64,000 bases of DNA from assembly GCA_013216135.1 (NCBI GenBank), contig JABSOS010000010.1:38618-102617 (forward strand), in the 5' to 3' direction. The first letter of the stretch is position 1. Each line of letters opens with the position of its first letter. The notes beneath the pieces are model-generated. The model ran no database searches. It saw only the letters and a list, made by a program, of their open reading frames with translations, and had not been told where the DNA came from. This document shows positions 8,778 to 18,075 of this stretch, piece after piece. The DNA comes from Candidatus Caenarcanales bacterium (GTDB lineage: Bacteria; Cyanobacteriota; Vampirovibrionia; LMEP-6097). Position numbers and translations under genes: made by a program.

Positions 8778-9815
8778 GTGGAATTATCTAGCCCTACTTC
8801 TTCTATTAAAAACTATAAAGGGTTTCAAAAACTGTCAAATGCTTTCTGGAATGAAAATAAAATCACTCCAGGTAATCCAAACTCAATACCCGTAGTAAGC
8901 CATGATGGTCTACACCAAGGTTTAAAAAATGCTTTGACATCTGAGCATGATAGAAAAAGAACACCAATCACATTCAAAGAGAGACCTGAACCAAGTATTC
9001 CTGGCGAAAAAATTCTTGATATTGTTGAAACTATATTTAATCAATTCACTATTTCAAAGCCTGCATTGGCAAGGTTAAGATCTATATCAAATTCACAAAT
9101 AAATCCTGAATTTTTACACCTTGTAAGTTTTTCAAGATCACTTGATTTAATAAGTATTAATATTTTAAAACCTATCATTGATGAATCTAAAAAATTTAAT
9201 AATCAAGACTTATCAAATCTTTTCAAGAAAGTTAGAAGGGAGTGTAGTCAGCTAGCAAGTGACATTAATATTAAACTCAAAGCTACAAGAGAAGGCACTG
9301 ACAAGTTAAGTCAAGAAGATTTAAAAATGTTTACATCAAAGAAAGAAAAAATATTTGAAGCAGTTACAGTTAATAAACTAGAATCACTATTTACCTTATT
9401 AAAAAAAGCAGGCAAGATAAATAAAGAAAATACCACCTTCTTTAACGCATACAAAAGATTTAATCCTAAAAAAGCACTTCCTGAAAGCAATAAATTTTTA
9501 AAAGTATTCGGACTTTATGAATTTTCTCTAAAAGACATTGAAATGTTAACAAAATGGTCTATTTATCTTTCACTCAAGATGATGGTGACCCAAAAGCAGG
9601 CACTTGAAAGTAAAAGGAGTATAAAAGATTCAAAGCTAGTAGACATTTCAATACCAAGAGAAAATTTAAATAAAATAAATATAAAGATATTAAGTAATGG
9701 AGAACCTGCTATAGACTTTGGATCAAGCTTTCTTACCTTCAGAGAGTTTAGAAAAAAAGAACAAGAAAACCCAGGAATATTCAACAAAACAATAGAGGAA
9801 TACTTAACTAAATAA
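8778..9815 (+). CDS. hypothetical protein (345 aa)
   Basis: The family is not recognised. The protein is mostly helical and rich in Lys, Ser and Asn, with no signal peptide and no clear membrane segment. The start is GTG. TAAGAT lies 6 nt (GATAAT 3 nt) before it and no Shine-Dalgarno is present, fitting the leaderless pattern of the window. The stop lies 4 bp from the mutS stop on the other strand. It is convergent with mutS and divergent from the transporter-thioesterase fusion. Confidence 0.6.
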   Translation: MELSSPTSSIKNYKGFQKLSNAFWNENKITPGNPNSIPVVSHDGLHQGLKNALTSEHDRKRTPITFKERPEPSIPGEKILDIVETIFNQFTISKPALARLRSISNSQINPEFLHLVSFSRSLDLISINILKPIIDESKKFNNQDLSNLFKKVRRECSQLASDINIKLKATREGTDKLSQEDLKMFTSKKEKIFEAVTVNKLESLFTLLKKAGKINKENTTFFNAYKRFNPKKALPESNKFLKVFGLYEFSLKDIEMLTKWSIYLSLKMMVTQKQALESKRSIKDSKLVDISIPRENLNKINIKILSNGEPAIDFGSSFLTFREFRKKEQENPGIFNKTIEEYLTK

Positions 9816-9819
9816 ACTA

Positions 9820-12432
9820 TCACCTATTCTTCAAAGCCTGAAACAAAGGGGTAGCTTCAATATCAACACTAGCTCCCTGCACAAACTTTTTCTTAGTACT
9901 AGGCATAGCATGAGCTTTAACAAGCTCTCTATTAAGTGAATTAGCTTTAGAAATAATCTCAGAAGGTAAACCAGCAAGCTTTGCAACTTCGATACCATAA
10001 CTCTTCCCAGCAGAGCCTGGAGCTACTTTATGTAAGAATTCTATTTTATGCTTTACAGAATCTGGTTCAGAAACTAACATCTGGTAATTAGCAACTTTCC
10101 CAGAATGATACTTTTCGAGCACCGCAAGCTCATGATAATGAGTTGCAAAAATAGTTCTAGGACAATCTTTCTCTACTATATACTCAGCTATCGCCCAGGC
10201 TATAGAAACACCGTCATAAGTACTAGTACCACGCCCGATCTCATCTAAAACTAAAAAGCTTCTAGGACTCATACCGTTAACGATATTTGCAACCTCATTC
10301 ATTTCTACCATGAAGGTTGACTGACCTGAAGCCAGATCATCACTAGCTCCTATTCTAGTAAAGATTCTATCTACTAGACCGATTCTAGCTTTCTTAGCTG
10401 GAACAAAAGAACCTACTTGCGCAAGTAAAATTATCAAAGCATTCTGGCGCATGTAAGTACTTTTACCAGCCATGTTAGGACCTGTTAATAAGATTAGAGA
10501 AGCCTCACTATCATTATCTGAAAGTTCAGAACCTAAAAAGATATCATTCTCAACAAATTCACCAATCCCTAAATTCTGCTCCACCACAGGGTGTCTTCCA
10601 GCCTCTATCTCTAAAACAGTAGAATCATCTATTTCAGGACAAACATAATTATTCTCAATAGCAAGCATTGAAAGCGATAGAATTGCACTTAAATCAGCAA
10701 TAACATCAGCCAGCATTTTTATAGTCGGAGCTAGAGAAGCATTCGCTGACTTAAAATCCTGGAACATTTTATACTCTAAATTATTACGCTTGGATTCAGC
10801 GCTTAAAGCCTTAGTTTCAAATTCTTTTAATTCTTCACTAATGTATCTGAGGTTATTTACTAAAGTCTGTTTACAGATAAAGTTCTCTGGGATAAACTTC
10901 TCGTTAAGTTTTGAAACTTCTATGTAGTAACCATGAATCTTATTAAAAGAAACTTTTAAAGTTTTAACACCTAGTTCCTCTCTCAGCTTCGCTTCATAGT
11001 CACTGAGCCAAGCCGATGAATCTTCCATCAAGCTAATATATTCATCTAATTCTGATTCAACACCTTTTCTAAAAATATTTCCTTCAGTTAAATTCAATGA
11101 AGGGGAATCTAAAATAGTTTCTTCAATTTTACTTATAAAACTATGGATTTCATCTGGGATAGAGTTTAAACGCGCAAGAAGATTTGATTTAAAATCTGGC
11201 ATTCTTGAACTGATTTTTAAAACTAGTAGTAAAGAGTCTTTTAAAGAAACTAGCTCTTTAGGCATAATACTTTCTAAACTCACTCTGTGTGCAAGTCTAT
11301 TCAAGTCTGCCATCTCATCTAAAAATTCATAAATATCTCTTTGAAGCCCCCAGTCTTCATTCAATTCTTTAATAGCATGCTGACGATTTTTTATAGCTGG
11401 AATATCATAGAGTGGCTGCTCTAACCAAGACTGTAAACGTCTTTTCCCTAAAGGACAATTAGTCCTATCAATAGCAGAAAAAAGAGAACCTGCCCTAGTA
11501 TTAGTATGCAAACCTTTACTAATTTCAAGGTTTCTTCTAGTACTAGAATCTAGAAGCATGTATGAACCCACATGATAAGTCTTCAATGCATCAAACAATT
11601 TTCCAGCATTAGCATCATAAAGAGATTTTTGGTTCTCAGCTATATACTCTAAAAGAGCCCCAGCTGCAGAAATAGCTAAAGGATAATTATCCTCTAAATC
11701 CTTAGAAATAGCTTTTAATGAAAATTCTCTACTGATATTAGACTTAGCAGCAGAAAAGTCAAAAAATCTTTTATCGTAGTGAGTATGCGGAAAATCAATT
11801 TTAATTAAAGCTTCATAAGTACTTTCTAACTGATGGTCTTCTCTTTTCAGCTTAGAACTAGGTACTAAAAGCTCAGAAGCTGAGATTCTATAAAGCTCTT
11901 GATCTAGTTGAGATCTATCGAGCTCAGTAATATAAAATTCACCAGTAGAAACATCAGCGTAAGCTAAGCCGAATTTCTTTGCTCTAGTATTTTCAAAAAT
12001 AGAAGCAATAAAATTATTCTGATGCCCTTTTAATAGATCTAGCTCAGCAATAGTTCCTGGAGTATATGTCTGACAAATCTCTCGAGGTACTAAACCTTTA
12101 CAGGTTTTAGGGTCCGCCATCTGCTCAGCGATACAAACTTTGTAACTTTTTTCTAATAATTTTGCGATATATGGCTTAACTGCTCTAGCTGGTACACCAG
12201 CCATCGGAATCTTTCCACCAGGGTAATTAGTCTCTGACCTGCCAGTTAAAGTGATTTCCAATTCTTTTGCAAGTAATTTAGCATCATCAAAAAAGGCCTC
12301 ATAGAAATCACCCATTCTGAAGAACAAAACAGAACCAGCGTCCATTCCAGACCTAGCCCTAAGGTATTGTTGCATTACAGGAGTGTAGTTTTTAAAATCT
12401 TCTTCTGGTGGATATGTAGTACCAAAGCCCAT
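9820..12432 (-). CDS. mutS: DNA mismatch repair protein MutS
   Basis: MutS recognises mispairs and starts mismatch repair. The protein of about 870 aa is full length. It has an N-terminal mismatch-binding domain with the Phe-x-Glu-type region (RMGDFYEAFFDDA), connector and lever domains, and a C-terminal ABC-type ATPase with Walker A LLTGPNMAGKSTYMRQ, DEIGRGTSTYDG and the FATHYHELA switch. Two starts are possible: ATG at 12432 (11 nt from GGAGGA) or TTG at 12438 (5 nt from it). I chose ATG. The Shine-Dalgarno lies within a UUCG-capped hairpin (see 12436-12457). No mutL is visible next to it. Confidence 0.97.
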   Translation of the reverse strand: MGFGTTYPPEEDFKNYTPVMQQYLRARSGMDAGSVLFFRMGDFYEAFFDDAKLLAKELEITLTGRSETNYPGGKIPMAGVPARAVKPYIAKLLEKSYKVCIAEQMADPKTCKGLVPREICQTYTPGTIAELDLLKGHQNNFIASIFENTRAKKFGLAYADVSTGEFYITELDRSQLDQELYRISASELLVPSSKLKREDHQLESTYEALIKIDFPHTHYDKRFFDFSAAKSNISREFSLKAISKDLEDNYPLAISAAGALLEYIAENQKSLYDANAGKLFDALKTYHVGSYMLLDSSTRRNLEISKGLHTNTRAGSLFSAIDRTNCPLGKRRLQSWLEQPLYDIPAIKNRQHAIKELNEDWGLQRDIYEFLDEMADLNRLAHRVSLESIMPKELVSLKDSLLLVLKISSRMPDFKSNLLARLNSIPDEIHSFISKIEETILDSPSLNLTEGNIFRKGVESELDEYISLMEDSSAWLSDYEAKLREELGVKTLKVSFNKIHGYYIEVSKLNEKFIPENFICKQTLVNNLRYISEELKEFETKALSAESKRNNLEYKMFQDFKSANASLAPTIKMLADVIADLSAILSLSMLAIENNYVCPEIDDSTVLEIEAGRHPVVEQNLGIGEFVENDIFLGSELSDNDSEASLILLTGPNMAGKSTYMRQNALIILLAQVGSFVPAKKARIGLVDRIFTRIGASDDLASGQSTFMVEMNEVANIVNGMSPRSFLVLDEIGRGTSTYDGVSIAWAIAEYIVEKDCPRTIFATHYHELAVLEKYHSGKVANYQMLVSEPDSVKHKIEFLHKVAPGSAGKSYGIEVAKLAGLPSEIISKANSLNRELVKAHAMPSTKKKFVQGASVDIEATPLFQALKNR

Positions 12433-12435
12433 AAA

Positions 12436-12457
12436 CAAAAAAATCCTCCGAAGAGGA
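12436..12457 (-). promoter_or_regulatory. UUCG hairpin plus U-tract over the mutS ribosome binding site
   Basis: On the minus strand TCCTC-TTCG-GAGGA forms a 5-bp stem capped by the very stable UUCG tetraloop, followed directly by seven T residues. The 3' arm is the mutS Shine-Dalgarno itself. The element therefore looks both like a minimal intrinsic terminator and like a ribosome-site mask immediately before mutS. That it regulates mutS is inferred from structure only. Confidence 0.55.
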
Positions 12458-12523
12458 AGGAAATTTAATATAATCTATATTGTACCAAAAATTCTTGGTC
12501 TATTCAACCTAATAGTGGAGTCG

Positions 12524-12545
12524 AAGATTAAGTTAATCTAATCTT
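12524..12545. promoter_or_regulatory. inverted repeat in the mutS/12567 divergent intergenic
   Basis: AAGATTA and TAATCTT are perfect 7-bp arms separated by 8 nt, with the inner edge also partly symmetric. The repeat ends 8 bp before the TAAAAT -10 box of the 12567 gene, so it sits where an operator would. A second, weaker symmetric element (ACCAA-6-TTGGT) lies near 12483-12498. No regulator is identified. Confidence 0.35.
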
Positions 12546-12566
12546 AATGTTGGTAAAATATATATT

Positions 12567-12812
12567 ATGGCAGTCACCAATGTAACTGAAAGTAAAGAAC
12601 TTAAAAAGCTAATAAACAGCTTCCAGGAGTATCTTGAAAAAAAAGGCCCTGTTAAAGAGTGGACTGATTCATATCTTTTAAAAGCAAGAGATAGGTTTAG
12701 GAAAGCAGCGGCAAAAAACCGCGGAAAATGGTGCTTCGAGTTTTACGAATGTCTTCAAGAATTAAATAAAGAATCTATCAAGAGAGGCCTTCAAGCAATG
12801 ACTGAACACTAA
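12567..12812 (+). CDS. small hypothetical protein (81 aa)
   Basis: The family is not recognised. The protein is a compact, probably all-helical chain with a positively charged middle (LLKARDRFRKAAAKNRGKW) and two aromatic patches, and has no signal peptide. TAAAAT (12554-12559) lies exactly 7 nt before the ATG and no Shine-Dalgarno exists, so a leaderless mRNA is predicted. That promoter fit is the best evidence that the gene is real. Two tandem hairpins follow the stop. Confidence 0.6.
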   Translation: MAVTNVTESKELKKLINSFQEYLEKKGPVKEWTDSYLLKARDRFRKAAAKNRGKWCFEFYECLQELNKESIKRGLQAMTEH

Positions 12813-12839
12813 ATGTGTTCACTGAGCTTCCATCTCAGT
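12803..12839. terminator. two tandem hairpins between convergent genes
   Basis: TGAACAC-taaat-GTGTTCA (12803-12821) is a perfect 7-bp stem whose loop holds the stop codon of the 12567 gene. ACTGAG-cttccat-CTCAGT (12821-12839) follows at once with a 6-bp stem. No U-tract follows on either strand. The likely role is 3'-end protection or bidirectional termination between the 12567 and 12853 genes. Confidence 0.45.
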
Positions 12840-12852
12840 TGAAGTATAAATC

Positions 12853-13044
12853 TTAATTATTTGCGAAGTGAGCGGTATCTGAATTAAAAGAATTTTCAAA
12901 ACTATCAGCTAGTTCTAAACTTCTACCAAGCTTCTTCAGCTTATCTTCGTATTTCGTGATTAGAGTATCAAGTTCACGCTTAGTTTTGTAGAGAATCCCT
13001 AACTCTTTCGCGTATTTCTTAAACTCTTCAACTACATTTTCCAT
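12853..13044 (-). CDS. small coiled-coil protein (63 aa)
   Basis: A short, highly charged helical protein (VEEFKKYAKELGILYKTKRE, then ITKYEDKLKKLGRSLELA) with coiled-coil spacing of Leu/Ile. No family is recognised. Two in-frame ATGs exist. AGGAG at 13051-13055 directly abuts the first (13050) but lies 6 nt from the second (13044), so translation almost certainly begins at 13044 with MENVVEEF. The good Shine-Dalgarno contrasts with the many leaderless neighbours and supports a real gene. It lies upstream of 253 bp of non-coding sequence that separates it from topA. Confidence 0.6.
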   Translation of the reverse strand: MENVVEEFKKYAKELGILYKTKRELDTLITKYEDKLKKLGRSLELADSFENSFNSDTAHFANN

Positions 13045-13154
13045 AGTCATCTCCTAATTATTTTTGAAATCAACCTACCCTAATATATATCGGACACTTA
13101 CTAACATTCTAAATAGTAAAATCAAAAAAAGCATTATTTTAAGTCAAAAATCAA

Positions 13155-13297
13155 CTATATGACCTAAATCCATCGGACTGACTAAATTAAAAAGACTATA
13201 ACTACAAGTTATCTACGAGTCATCCTGACCTAAATTTATCTTTTTTAGGTTAAATTAAGCTTAAGAGAGAAAAAGTTAGACTATATAACCTAGATCC
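13155..13297. repeat. short repeated motif downstream of topA
   Basis: CTATATGACCTAAATCC (13155-13171) recurs as CTATATAACCTAGATCC (13281-13297), 15 of 17 bases identical, the second copy ending at the topA stop. TGACCTAAAT recurs once more near 13226 and is followed by its partial complement TTTAGGT. The 253-bp gap (13045-13297) holds no gene I can support. The role of the repeats is unknown. Confidence 0.4.
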
Positions 13298-15904
13298 TTA
13301 AAGACTGAATACAGACTTCTGCTCAGCTTCACCGCCGTCTTCTTTGTTCTTAGCTGGAGAATACTTTTCTTGTTCTTGGATAGTAGCAAGCCTATTAAAA
13401 CCACATTCTTTAGTATCAGAACAAGCGAGCTTATCACCACGCTTAAGAGTCTTATACATCATGGTTTTACCACACTCTGGACAGTTTTCATTAATAGGTG
13501 GGTACCAGAAAACTACTTCACAGCCATTCTCTGACCATTTATTACATCCATAAAAGAATTTACCAAATCGTGATTTCTTCTCTACAATATCACCACCACA
13601 GCCTTCACGAGGGCATGCAACACCTGTTTTCTTAACAAGAGGCGTAGTATAACCACAATCCTTAGTCACACAAGCGATGTAATCACCATAACGACCGTAA
13701 CGTATAACTAACGATGATTTTTCACCACACTTAGGGCAGTCTTCCTCAGTATAAGGTCTATCTGGAGGAGCAGGCTTACCTTCTTTGGTAAGATTAACAA
13801 TAGTCTGGCAATTAGGATAATCAGAACAACCTAAGAAAGGACCGTATCTACTACTTTTAAGAACCATCTTAGAGCCACAAGTAGGACAGTCATGCTCTGT
13901 CATAATCACGACATTCTCAATATCTTTAGCTGCTTTCTTAACAACTTCTTCAAAACCTAAAGGAATATGTTCCTCTGGTTCTTTAAATTCAAGCTTAGTA
14001 GCTTCTGCAACTTCAGCATCAGAAGGTTCTTTTTCAGCCTCATCTTTCTTCTTAGACTTTTTAGTAGTCTTTTTCTTCTTCGGTTTAAGATCAGCATTAG
14101 GACCTTTATAGAAATCCTTCAGCATCTTACGCCAGTTAATCTCATCGTGAGCGATCATATCTAGATCAGCTTCCATCTGAGATGTGAAGTCGGTATTAAT
14201 AAACTGTCCAAAGTGATCAACCAGTAATCCATTTACACTCACACCAAGCTTAGTCGGTGCTAAAGCACCACCAGTATTTACTTTCTCAACATAGTTTCTA
14301 TCTATGATAGTAGAAATAGTCGGAGCGTAAGTAGACGGTCTTCCGATACCTAATTCCTCTAAAGCTTTTACTAAACTAGCTTCATTATACCTAGGTGGAC
14401 CTTCAGTGAAGTGCTGGCTAGGAGTAGTATCTAAAACAGATAAAATAGTACCTTTACCTACATAATCAGGGAATTTAGTATTTTCTTCCTTCTGAGCCTC
14501 GTCTTCAGAAACTTCAGCAGCCTTACCGAAAACTATAGAATAACCTGGGAAAGTCACTTTACTCTGGCTAACTCTGAATTGAAGATCTTTTTCGCTAGAA
14601 GCAATTTCCATAGTTTTCACATCTAACTTCATTTCAGTCATTTGTGAACTAACAAACCTTTGCCAAATTAGCCTATAGAGCCTATACTGCTCGTCACTGA
14701 GGTACTCTCTAATACTATCTGGATCTTTATCTATGTAAGTAGGTCGAATCGCCTCGTGAGCGTCCTGCTCGTTCCCTTTCTTTTTAGATTTATCGTAAAC
14801 ATTTGGAGTCTCTGGATAATAGTTAGCACCGTATTTCTCAGTAATATATTCTTTAGCAGCTTCCTGAGCCTCTGGAGCGATTCTCAAGCTATCAGTACGC
14901 ATATAGGTTATGAGACCGACTTGCTCTGCGCTACCCTTACCGAGCTTCACACCTTCATAAAGACCCTGAGCTACCTGCATAGTTCTTTTAACGGTATATC
15001 CAAGTGCGTTACTTGCTGCACGCTGAAGAGTAGATGTTTTAAATGGCGCCTTCGGCTTTTTAGTTCCAGGCTTAGTAGTAAGACTGCTAACAGCTAAGTC
15101 AGATGCTTTAATCCTCTCAACTATTTTATTCATCTCCTCTTCAGAAGAAATAACCATAGTTTTAGCTGGATCGTGATCTTTATCTTTTAAAGGAGCTACC
15201 ACTCTTTTATGGTCAACATGAGTTAATCTAATTTCAAAGTTTTCATCTTTAGAATTATTCGGGTTTTTCTCTGGGTCAAAAACATCAGCTACTAAAGTCC
15301 AATATTCTTCAGGAGTGAAGTTTTCAATCTCAACTTCACGCTCACAGATAAGTCTTACAGCGATAGACTGAACCCTTCCAGCACTTCTACCACCAATTTT
15401 TCTCCATAGGATAGGGCTAATCTTGTATCCCACTAATCTATCTAGAATTCTTCTTGCTTGCTGAGCGTTAACCAGGCTCATATCTATGTCACGTGGACTT
15501 TCAACAGCACCTCTTACTGCATCAGGTGTAATCTGGTTAAAAGTTATACGCGTAACATTCGCTTTTTTACACTTTAAGATCTGCCCTAAATGCCAAGCAA
15601 TAGCTTCCCCTTCACGATCCGGGTCACTTGCCAGATAAACTTTTTCAGCTGTCTTTGCGTAAGTATTTAATTCATCGACGACTTTCTGTTTACCAGACAT
15701 AATTTCATAGGTCGGTTCAAAGTCATGTTTGATATCGATCCCCATACCTTTAGCCGGTAGATCACGGATGTGACCGACGCTTGATTTAACGAGGTAATCT
15801 TTACCTAAAATTTTAGTGAGAGTTTTTGACTTAGCAGGAGACTCAACTATTACTAAGTACTTAAAATCTTCTTCTTTCTTCTTTTTTACGGTTTTTGCTG
15901 CCAT
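13298..15904 (-). CDS. topA: DNA topoisomerase I (type IA)
   Basis: The enzyme relaxes negative supercoils by single-strand passage. The 868 aa carry the Toprim domain (YLVIVESPAKSKTL, then DPDREGEAIAWHL), the catalytic tyrosine region YMRTDSLRIAPEAQ, and four C-terminal Cys4 zinc ribbons. The ribbons start CPTCG, CPKCG, CPREGC and CPECG, and three contain the RYGPF/RYGDY/RFGKF-type motif. A Lys-rich linker precedes the zinc tail. The ATG is preceded by AGAAGG only 2 nt away and by TATAAAG, so the leader is short. The gene stands alone. Confidence 0.97.
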   Translation of the reverse strand: MAAKTVKKKKEEDFKYLVIVESPAKSKTLTKILGKDYLVKSSVGHIRDLPAKGMGIDIKHDFEPTYEIMSGKQKVVDELNTYAKTAEKVYLASDPDREGEAIAWHLGQILKCKKANVTRITFNQITPDAVRGAVESPRDIDMSLVNAQQARRILDRLVGYKISPILWRKIGGRSAGRVQSIAVRLICEREVEIENFTPEEYWTLVADVFDPEKNPNNSKDENFEIRLTHVDHKRVVAPLKDKDHDPAKTMVISSEEEMNKIVERIKASDLAVSSLTTKPGTKKPKAPFKTSTLQRAASNALGYTVKRTMQVAQGLYEGVKLGKGSAEQVGLITYMRTDSLRIAPEAQEAAKEYITEKYGANYYPETPNVYDKSKKKGNEQDAHEAIRPTYIDKDPDSIREYLSDEQYRLYRLIWQRFVSSQMTEMKLDVKTMEIASSEKDLQFRVSQSKVTFPGYSIVFGKAAEVSEDEAQKEENTKFPDYVGKGTILSVLDTTPSQHFTEGPPRYNEASLVKALEELGIGRPSTYAPTISTIIDRNYVEKVNTGGALAPTKLGVSVNGLLVDHFGQFINTDFTSQMEADLDMIAHDEINWRKMLKDFYKGPNADLKPKKKKTTKKSKKKDEAEKEPSDAEVAEATKLEFKEPEEHIPLGFEEVVKKAAKDIENVVIMTEHDCPTCGSKMVLKSSRYGPFLGCSDYPNCQTIVNLTKEGKPAPPDRPYTEEDCPKCGEKSSLVIRYGRYGDYIACVTKDCGYTTPLVKKTGVACPREGCGGDIVEKKSRFGKFFYGCNKWSENGCEVVFWYPPINENCPECGKTMMYKTLKRGDKLACSDTKECGFNRLATIQEQEKYSPAKNKEDGGEAEQKSVFSL

Positions 15905-16085
15905 AGGCCTTCTTTATATGTCAAAACTTTTTGACCCTTACTGCTTATATCACATATTATTTATGAACTTACAGCTTTTTGGTTAAAAAATATATAAAAG
16001 AATGTAATTATTTTTAAATTGGTGAATTAGTTTTACTAATAAGGGTAGGTTTAAAAGCTTTAATTACTGGGCTAAAATGAAGTAA

Positions 16086-16715
16086 GTGCAGGCAGAAGAG
16101 CAAGAAAAAATAATTATTCAAAAAGCAGCTCTTCGCGAGATAGCAAAATTCGTATTAGCAGAAAAATTTAAATCCTCTGAGATAAAAGAAAAAATTGAAG
16201 CGGAAATAATTTTTAAACTTACTAAACATAAAAAATTTCAAGATTCACAAGTTATTCTTTACTACAAATCTTTAAAAGATGAATTGGATTTAAATGTTTT
16301 GAAAGAGAATAACCCAGAAAAGACTTGGTTAGTACCGATTATTACTAAGAACAAATCACTTGTTTTCATCGAAGACAACGAAGATAATGCTGAGTTAATT
16401 AAGCTTGCAAATCGTTTGAAACTTAGTGAGGAAGAAGAACTTTTTAAAGATGCTTTACTAGATAAAGCTAGTGACTACATGATTAATGAGTTAGAGCTAA
16501 TTTTAGTTCCGAGCCTTGCTTTTTTTAAGGATAAAACGCGCCTCGGGCGCGGAGGTGGTTACTACGATAGGTTCTTTGAAAAAGTTTATAAAATACGTGA
16601 TAAGACGAAAAGTGAAGAGCCTTATATTTTAGGCTTAGGGGTTAAAGAAATGGCTATAGAGAAGTATCCACGTGAAGAGTTTGATCAGTCTGTGGATGAA
16701 GTTATTTGGTTTTAA
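16086..16715 (+). CDS. ygfA: 5-formyltetrahydrofolate cyclo-ligase
   Basis: The enzyme converts 5-formyl-THF to 5,10-methenyl-THF with ATP, recycling folate. The family's glycine-rich signature is present as KTRLGRGGGYYDRFFEK, with the nucleotide-binding start (AALREIAKFVLAEK) and the closing ILGLGVKEMAIEK and DQSVDEVIW. Length (209 aa) is normal. The start is GTG, with TAAAAT (16073-16078) exactly 7 nt upstream and no Shine-Dalgarno, so the mRNA is predicted to be leaderless. It is divergent from topA (181 bp between) and convergent with the DUF4143 ATPase. Confidence 0.92.
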   Translation: MQAEEQEKIIIQKAALREIAKFVLAEKFKSSEIKEKIEAEIIFKLTKHKKFQDSQVILYYKSLKDELDLNVLKENNPEKTWLVPIITKNKSLVFIEDNEDNAELIKLANRLKLSEEEELFKDALLDKASDYMINELELILVPSLAFFKDKTRLGRGGGYYDRFFEKVYKIRDKTKSEEPYILGLGVKEMAIEKYPREEFDQSVDEVIWF

Positions 16716-16730
16716 AGCATTGTTCTTCTC

Positions 16731-16746
16731 AATACTAAAGAGTATT
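16731..16746. terminator. short hairpin between convergent genes
   Basis: AATACT-aaag-AGTATT forms a 6-bp stem in the 29-bp gap between the folate gene and the DUF4143 ATPase. An A-tract follows on the plus side, so the minus-strand transcript has T residues before the stem rather than after it. Termination activity is a weak guess. Confidence 0.3.
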
Positions 16747-17968
16747 ACAAAAAATTAACCGGCAATTGAATAATCTTCTCACTCAAATAATCAAGTTCCT
16801 CTGAGTTATTAATTACGATCCCGTAAGGACAGTTATATTCCTCTATAAAATTCTTCAAAGCCACTAGTTTAGAAACTTTAGTACTAGAGCCTGTTTTAAT
16901 CTCTACTGGAATCAGCGCTCCTGGAGCATCTATGATCAAATCAACTTCAGCACGCGACTTCGTTCTATAGTAGTAATAGTCAGTATTGTATAAAGTTACA
17001 CTTTGAACTTTTATAATCTGTTCAATAATGAAGCTCTCCCAAATTTGCCCAAAGTTAGGATGAGCGAGTAAAGAGTCTGTATCATTAATTTTAAGAAAAT
17101 AATTACTTAGCAAGCTGTCTCTAAAGAAACCCTTTGGTGCTTTGATTACAGTTTTAGCTGAGTTTTGATGATAACTGGGAAGCTTGCGCCAGAGGAAAGT
17201 TCCTTCTGCTATTTCAAAGTATTTTTTAATGGTTGGTTGAGATACATCTAATGATGAAGCAAATTTTGCGTAATTAATTATATCTCCAGATGAAGAAGCT
17301 AACATTTGGATAAAGCGCCTATAACTATCTAATTTAAGCCCAGGGAATAAAGCACGAACATCTCTTTCGATATAAGTTTTAATATATGATTCACACCAGT
17401 TAGCATAAAATTCTTTACGATCTCTTTTAAGAAACGGCTCAGGATAAGCACCATATAAACATAAATCAAGGACTTCCTTATAACTGAAGGCTTTTTTGCG
17501 AGCTAATATATTTTTTTTATTAGTTAAATCTAAATGTTCATTCACTTCAAGTTTTGAAAAAGCTTCCTCTAAACTAAAAGTACTAAGCTCTATGATAGCC
17601 ACCCTGCCCGCAAGTGATTCAGATATATTAGTAAGTAATTCTGGAGAACTTGAACCACTTATGATAAAAGAACCCACTTCATTTCTTTTGGCGTCAATTG
17701 CAACTCTAAGTGCTGGAAAAAGTTTAGGACAAATTTGTGCTTCATCAATAATTAGTGTTTTATTCTGTTTAGCTAATAAAAAATCTGGATCTGCTTCGAC
17801 CTTATCAAGATCAGCTTGTTTTTCCAAATCTAAGAAATTTGCTTCACCTAAAAATTCTTTGAGAAGAGTTGATTTCCCTACCTGCCTAGCTCCAAGAATT
17901 GCTACACAAGGGAATTCTTTTAATAATGATTTTAATTTAGCAAGGAACGACCTCTTTCTACCTTCCAC
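16745..17968 (-). CDS. P-loop ATPase with DUF4143 domain
   Basis: The N-terminal AAA domain has Walker A LGARQVGKSTLL near residue 30 and Walker B TLIIDEAQ near 75, then the GSSSPELL sensor block typical of this family. The second half is a DUF4143 domain with the endonuclease-like fold seen as SRAEVDLIIDAPGALIPVEI plus a following K. A winged-helix-like segment (YAKFASSLDVSQPTIKKYFE) links them. The family is widespread and its role is unclear. An in-frame TTG at 17974 exists, but TTGACA-N17-TAAACT ends 6 nt before the GTG at 17968, making GTG the likely leaderless start. A distant homologue lies at 60617-62014. Confidence 0.85.
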   Translation of the reverse strand: MEGRKRSFLAKLKSLLKEFPCVAILGARQVGKSTLLKEFLGEANFLDLEKQADLDKVEADPDFLLAKQNKTLIIDEAQICPKLFPALRVAIDAKRNEVGSFIISGSSSPELLTNISESLAGRVAIIELSTFSLEEAFSKLEVNEHLDLTNKKNILARKKAFSYKEVLDLCLYGAYPEPFLKRDRKEFYANWCESYIKTYIERDVRALFPGLKLDSYRRFIQMLASSSGDIINYAKFASSLDVSQPTIKKYFEIAEGTFLWRKLPSYHQNSAKTVIKAPKGFFRDSLLSNYFLKINDTDSLLAHPNFGQIWESFIIEQIIKVQSVTLYNTDYYYYRTKSRAEVDLIIDAPGALIPVEIKTGSSTKVSKLVALKNFIEEYNCPYGIVINNSEELDYLSEKIIQLPVNFL

Positions 17969-17974
17969 ATTCAA

Positions 17975-18003
17975 AGTTTAACTTTAGATATGGAAGGTGT
18001 CAA
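17975..18003 (-). promoter_or_regulatory. consensus-like -35/-10 promoter of the DUF4143 gene
   Basis: On the minus strand TTGACA (complement of 17998-18003) is followed after exactly 17 bp by TAAACT (complement of 17975-17980). The -10 box ends 6 nt before a GTG start, so transcription should begin at or within a base or two of the start codon. Confidence 0.6.
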
Positions 18004-18075
18004 CAAGTGATTGCAATTTCTTTAGCTTTCCCCTCTTGATTTTACGGAAATGTTCGGCTATTATCTTAACCTCGT

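Noticed and set aside
13045..13297. CRISPR array or riboswitch in the topA downstream gap
   Set aside because: The motif repeats only two or three times at uneven spacing, with no spacer structure. No known riboswitch core is recognisable.
16535..16552. GC-rich hairpin GCGCC-tcg-GGCGC inside the folate gene
   Set aside because: It encodes the conserved RLGRGGG motif of the enzyme, so the symmetry is explained by Arg/Gly codons.
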